From assembly GCA_018667995.1 (NCBI GenBank), contig JABIQT010000465.1, forward strand, positions 1 through 7,579: 7,579 nucleotides of DNA, given 5' to 3'. Position numbers and translations under genes: made by a program. This stretch comes from Candidatus Latescibacterota bacterium. Lineage in GTDB: Bacteria > JAAXHH01 > JABIQT01. The notes below the pieces were generated by a model. The model did not search any database, had not been told where the DNA came from, and saw only the letters and a list, made by a program, of their open reading frames with translations. This document shows positions 6,885 to 7,579 of this stretch, piece after piece. Numbering within the stretch: position 1 is the first letter of the stretch; each line of letters opens with the position of its first letter.

Positions 6885-6913
6885 GTGACAGTTGGATGAC
6901 AATAGTGTAACAA
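6885..6913 (-). promoter_or_regulatory. PhoB box with three tandem heptamers upstream of ppk1
   Basis: Read on the minus strand, the site is TTGTTAC-ACTA-TTGTCAT-CCAA-CTGTCAC, three seven-base units with four-base spacers (11-base period). The last two match the PhoB consensus CTGTCAT/C at six or seven of seven positions; the first is degenerate. The direct-repeat geometry and orientation toward ppk1, together with a downstream block encoding Pst and PhoU, make a PhoB-type activator site very likely. It also sits about 40 bases upstream of the rightward promoter candidate. Confidence 0.82.
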
Positions 6914-6953
6914 ACGAGCCACACCGACCTGATTCGGCTTTTGAATTGAATAA

Positions 6954-6984
6954 TTGACCTGCATTTATTGAATATATATATAAT
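6954..6984 (+). promoter_or_regulatory. Candidate sigma70-like promoter of the Tat [2Fe-2S] gene
   Basis: TTGACC at 6954-6959 is followed by an AT-rich run ending in TATAAT at 6979-6984 (19-base spacer). The overlapping TATATA at 6977-6982 gives a 17-base spacer. Both are plausible. The start would be near 6990, with a leader of about 115 bases. The hexamers are close to consensus, but the AT-rich alternation makes chance matches easier. Confidence 0.5.
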
Positions 6985-7096
6985 CAAACCACTGTACACA
7001 GCGATCAGACCTCAAATTATCTTCTATAGACGCTTTATCTTACCGGGATAGCGGCGAAATGGTCTTCGTCCGCACCTGCAAATCCACATAGGGCCC

Positions 7097-7102
7097 AGGA
7101 GG
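7097..7102 (+). promoter_or_regulatory. Perfect Shine-Dalgarno site fixing the start at 7109
   Basis: AGGAGG lies 6 bases before the ATG at 7109. The later in-frame ATG at 7214, directly before the twin-arginine motif, has no comparable site. This supports the long region ahead of the signal sequence as genuinely translated. Confidence 0.8.
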
Positions 7103-7108
7103 GTGCAA

Positions 7109-7579
7109 ATGGCCAGTGAAAAGCCACGCGACGTGTTAGGACAGGATGACAGCTTCATCCAGGTGGAGCCTACAGATGGTTCCATTAATGAAGCGCCGCA
7201 TGTCCTATCGAACATGTCCCGACGAGATTTCATAAAGAGTATTATTGCGACGGGAATCGCCGTTTCATCCACAGGCTATCTTTTGGGCGGGTGCGCAGGA
7301 AGCGATGGTACGCCCGCGCCTGGATCCGTAGAACGTCTGATCTCATTGAACATCAATGGACGGGTCAGACGCGTGGACGTCCTTCCGCAGGAAACGCTAG
7401 CTATGACCCTACGGTATAAACTCGGTCTCACGGGTACAAAACTCGGCTGCGACCGTGGTGAATGTGGAGCATGTACCGTGTTGATAGACGACGTTCCGGC
7501 GTATTCCTGCTCGATCTTAACCCACAGTGCGCGAAGCCGAGAAATAACTTCCATCGAGGGTTTGGCCGGTGAGAGTGGA
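7109..7579 (+). CDS. Tat-exported [2Fe-2S] subunit of a xanthine dehydrogenase/aldehyde oxidoreductase-type enzyme (3' end cut)
   Basis: This is the first 157 residues of the small iron-sulphur subunit of a molybdenum hydroxylase, which passes electrons from the molybdenum cofactor subunit. Residues 37-43 (SRRDFIK) are a near-ideal twin-arginine signal, followed by a hydrophobic stretch ending in LLGGC (Cys62). A Gly/Ser/Pro-rich linker then leads to a plant-type ferredoxin domain from about residue 76. The first cluster has Cys114, Cys119 and Cys122 (CDRGECGAC) and Cys134. The second, helical [2Fe-2S] domain should follow but lies outside. Thirty-six residues precede the twin-arginine motif, longer than usual, but the AGGAGG site supports them. 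The large catalytic subunit probably follows and would be co-exported. The nearest known plan is periplasmic PaoA-like aldehyde oxidoreductase; the substrate cannot be told. No functional link to the phosphate genes is evident. Confidence 0.92.
   Translation, partial: MASEKPRDVLGQDDSFIQVEPTDGSINEAPHVLSNMSRRDFIKSIIATGIAVSSTGYLLGGCAGSDGTPAPGSVERLISLNINGRVRRVDVLPQETLAMTLRYKLGLTGTKLGCDRGECGACTVLIDDVPAYSCSILTHSARSREITSIEGLAGESG

Larger units (their letters stand above)
6722..7108. other. Divergent intergenic control region between ppk1 and the Tat [2Fe-2S] gene
   Basis: These 387 bases separate two outward-facing genes. The part next to ppk1 (6722 to about 6868) would be its leader: it contains a short inverted repeat and an unconvincing 31-codon reading frame. 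The middle (6869-6913) holds the PhoB box and -10 candidate facing ppk1. The stretch 6930-7020 is markedly AT-rich and contains the candidate rightward promoter. The stretch 7020-7096 would be the rightward gene's leader, in which nothing else was recognised. No tRNA, small-RNA-like terminator or riboswitch fold was recognised. Confidence 0.8.

Noticed and set aside
7024-7554. Minus-strand frames of 82 and 92 codons opposite the [2Fe-2S] gene
   Set aside because: The plus-strand frame has a perfect Shine-Dalgarno, a Tat motif and four cluster cysteines. The opposite frames have none of these.

Overview
The window comes from a Gram-negative-type bacterium: it carries a lipoprotein phosphate-binding protein, a Tat-exported iron-sulphur protein and clear Shine-Dalgarno sites. 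Base composition looks close to half G+C by eye. The phylum cannot be assigned from the sequence alone. There are no RNA genes, CRISPR arrays or insertion sequences.

Positions 1-6721 hold a single-direction block on the minus strand. In transcription order it is ppk1 (polyphosphate kinase), a CYTH/TTM triphosphatase-type gene, a phoU gene fused to an ArsC-like domain, pstS, pstC and pstA. pstA runs off the left edge a few codons before its expected end, and pstB would be expected just beyond. Gaps within the block are 16, 98, 101 (to the preferred pstS start), 3 and -1 bases, so it reads as one operon or two closely stacked ones. PstS, PstC and PstA import phosphate, the PhoU part should report transporter state to the Pho signalling system, Ppk1 stores phosphate as polyphosphate, and the TTM protein probably acts on short polyphosphates such as tripolyphosphate.

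Positions 6722-7108 are a divergent control region. On the minus strand, facing ppk1, it holds a well-formed PhoB box: three heptamers at 11-base spacing, of which the last two are near consensus. A -10-like hexamer follows 10 bases later. This ties ppk1, and probably the whole block, to phosphate starvation. On the plus strand there is a sigma70-like promoter candidate and a perfect AGGAGG ribosome binding site.

Positions 7109-7579 hold the start of a rightward gene for the [2Fe-2S] subunit of a xanthine dehydrogenase/aldehyde oxidoreductase-type molybdoenzyme. It has a twin-arginine signal and a lipobox-like cysteine, and it runs off the right edge.

The most unusual item is the PhoU-ArsC fusion. 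Its ArsC-like half keeps the family's fold signature, but the nucleophilic cysteine of the oxyanion loop is replaced by aspartate and one resolving cysteine by leucine. It therefore looks like a pseudo-enzyme, possibly an oxyanion sensor attached to the Pho signalling protein.
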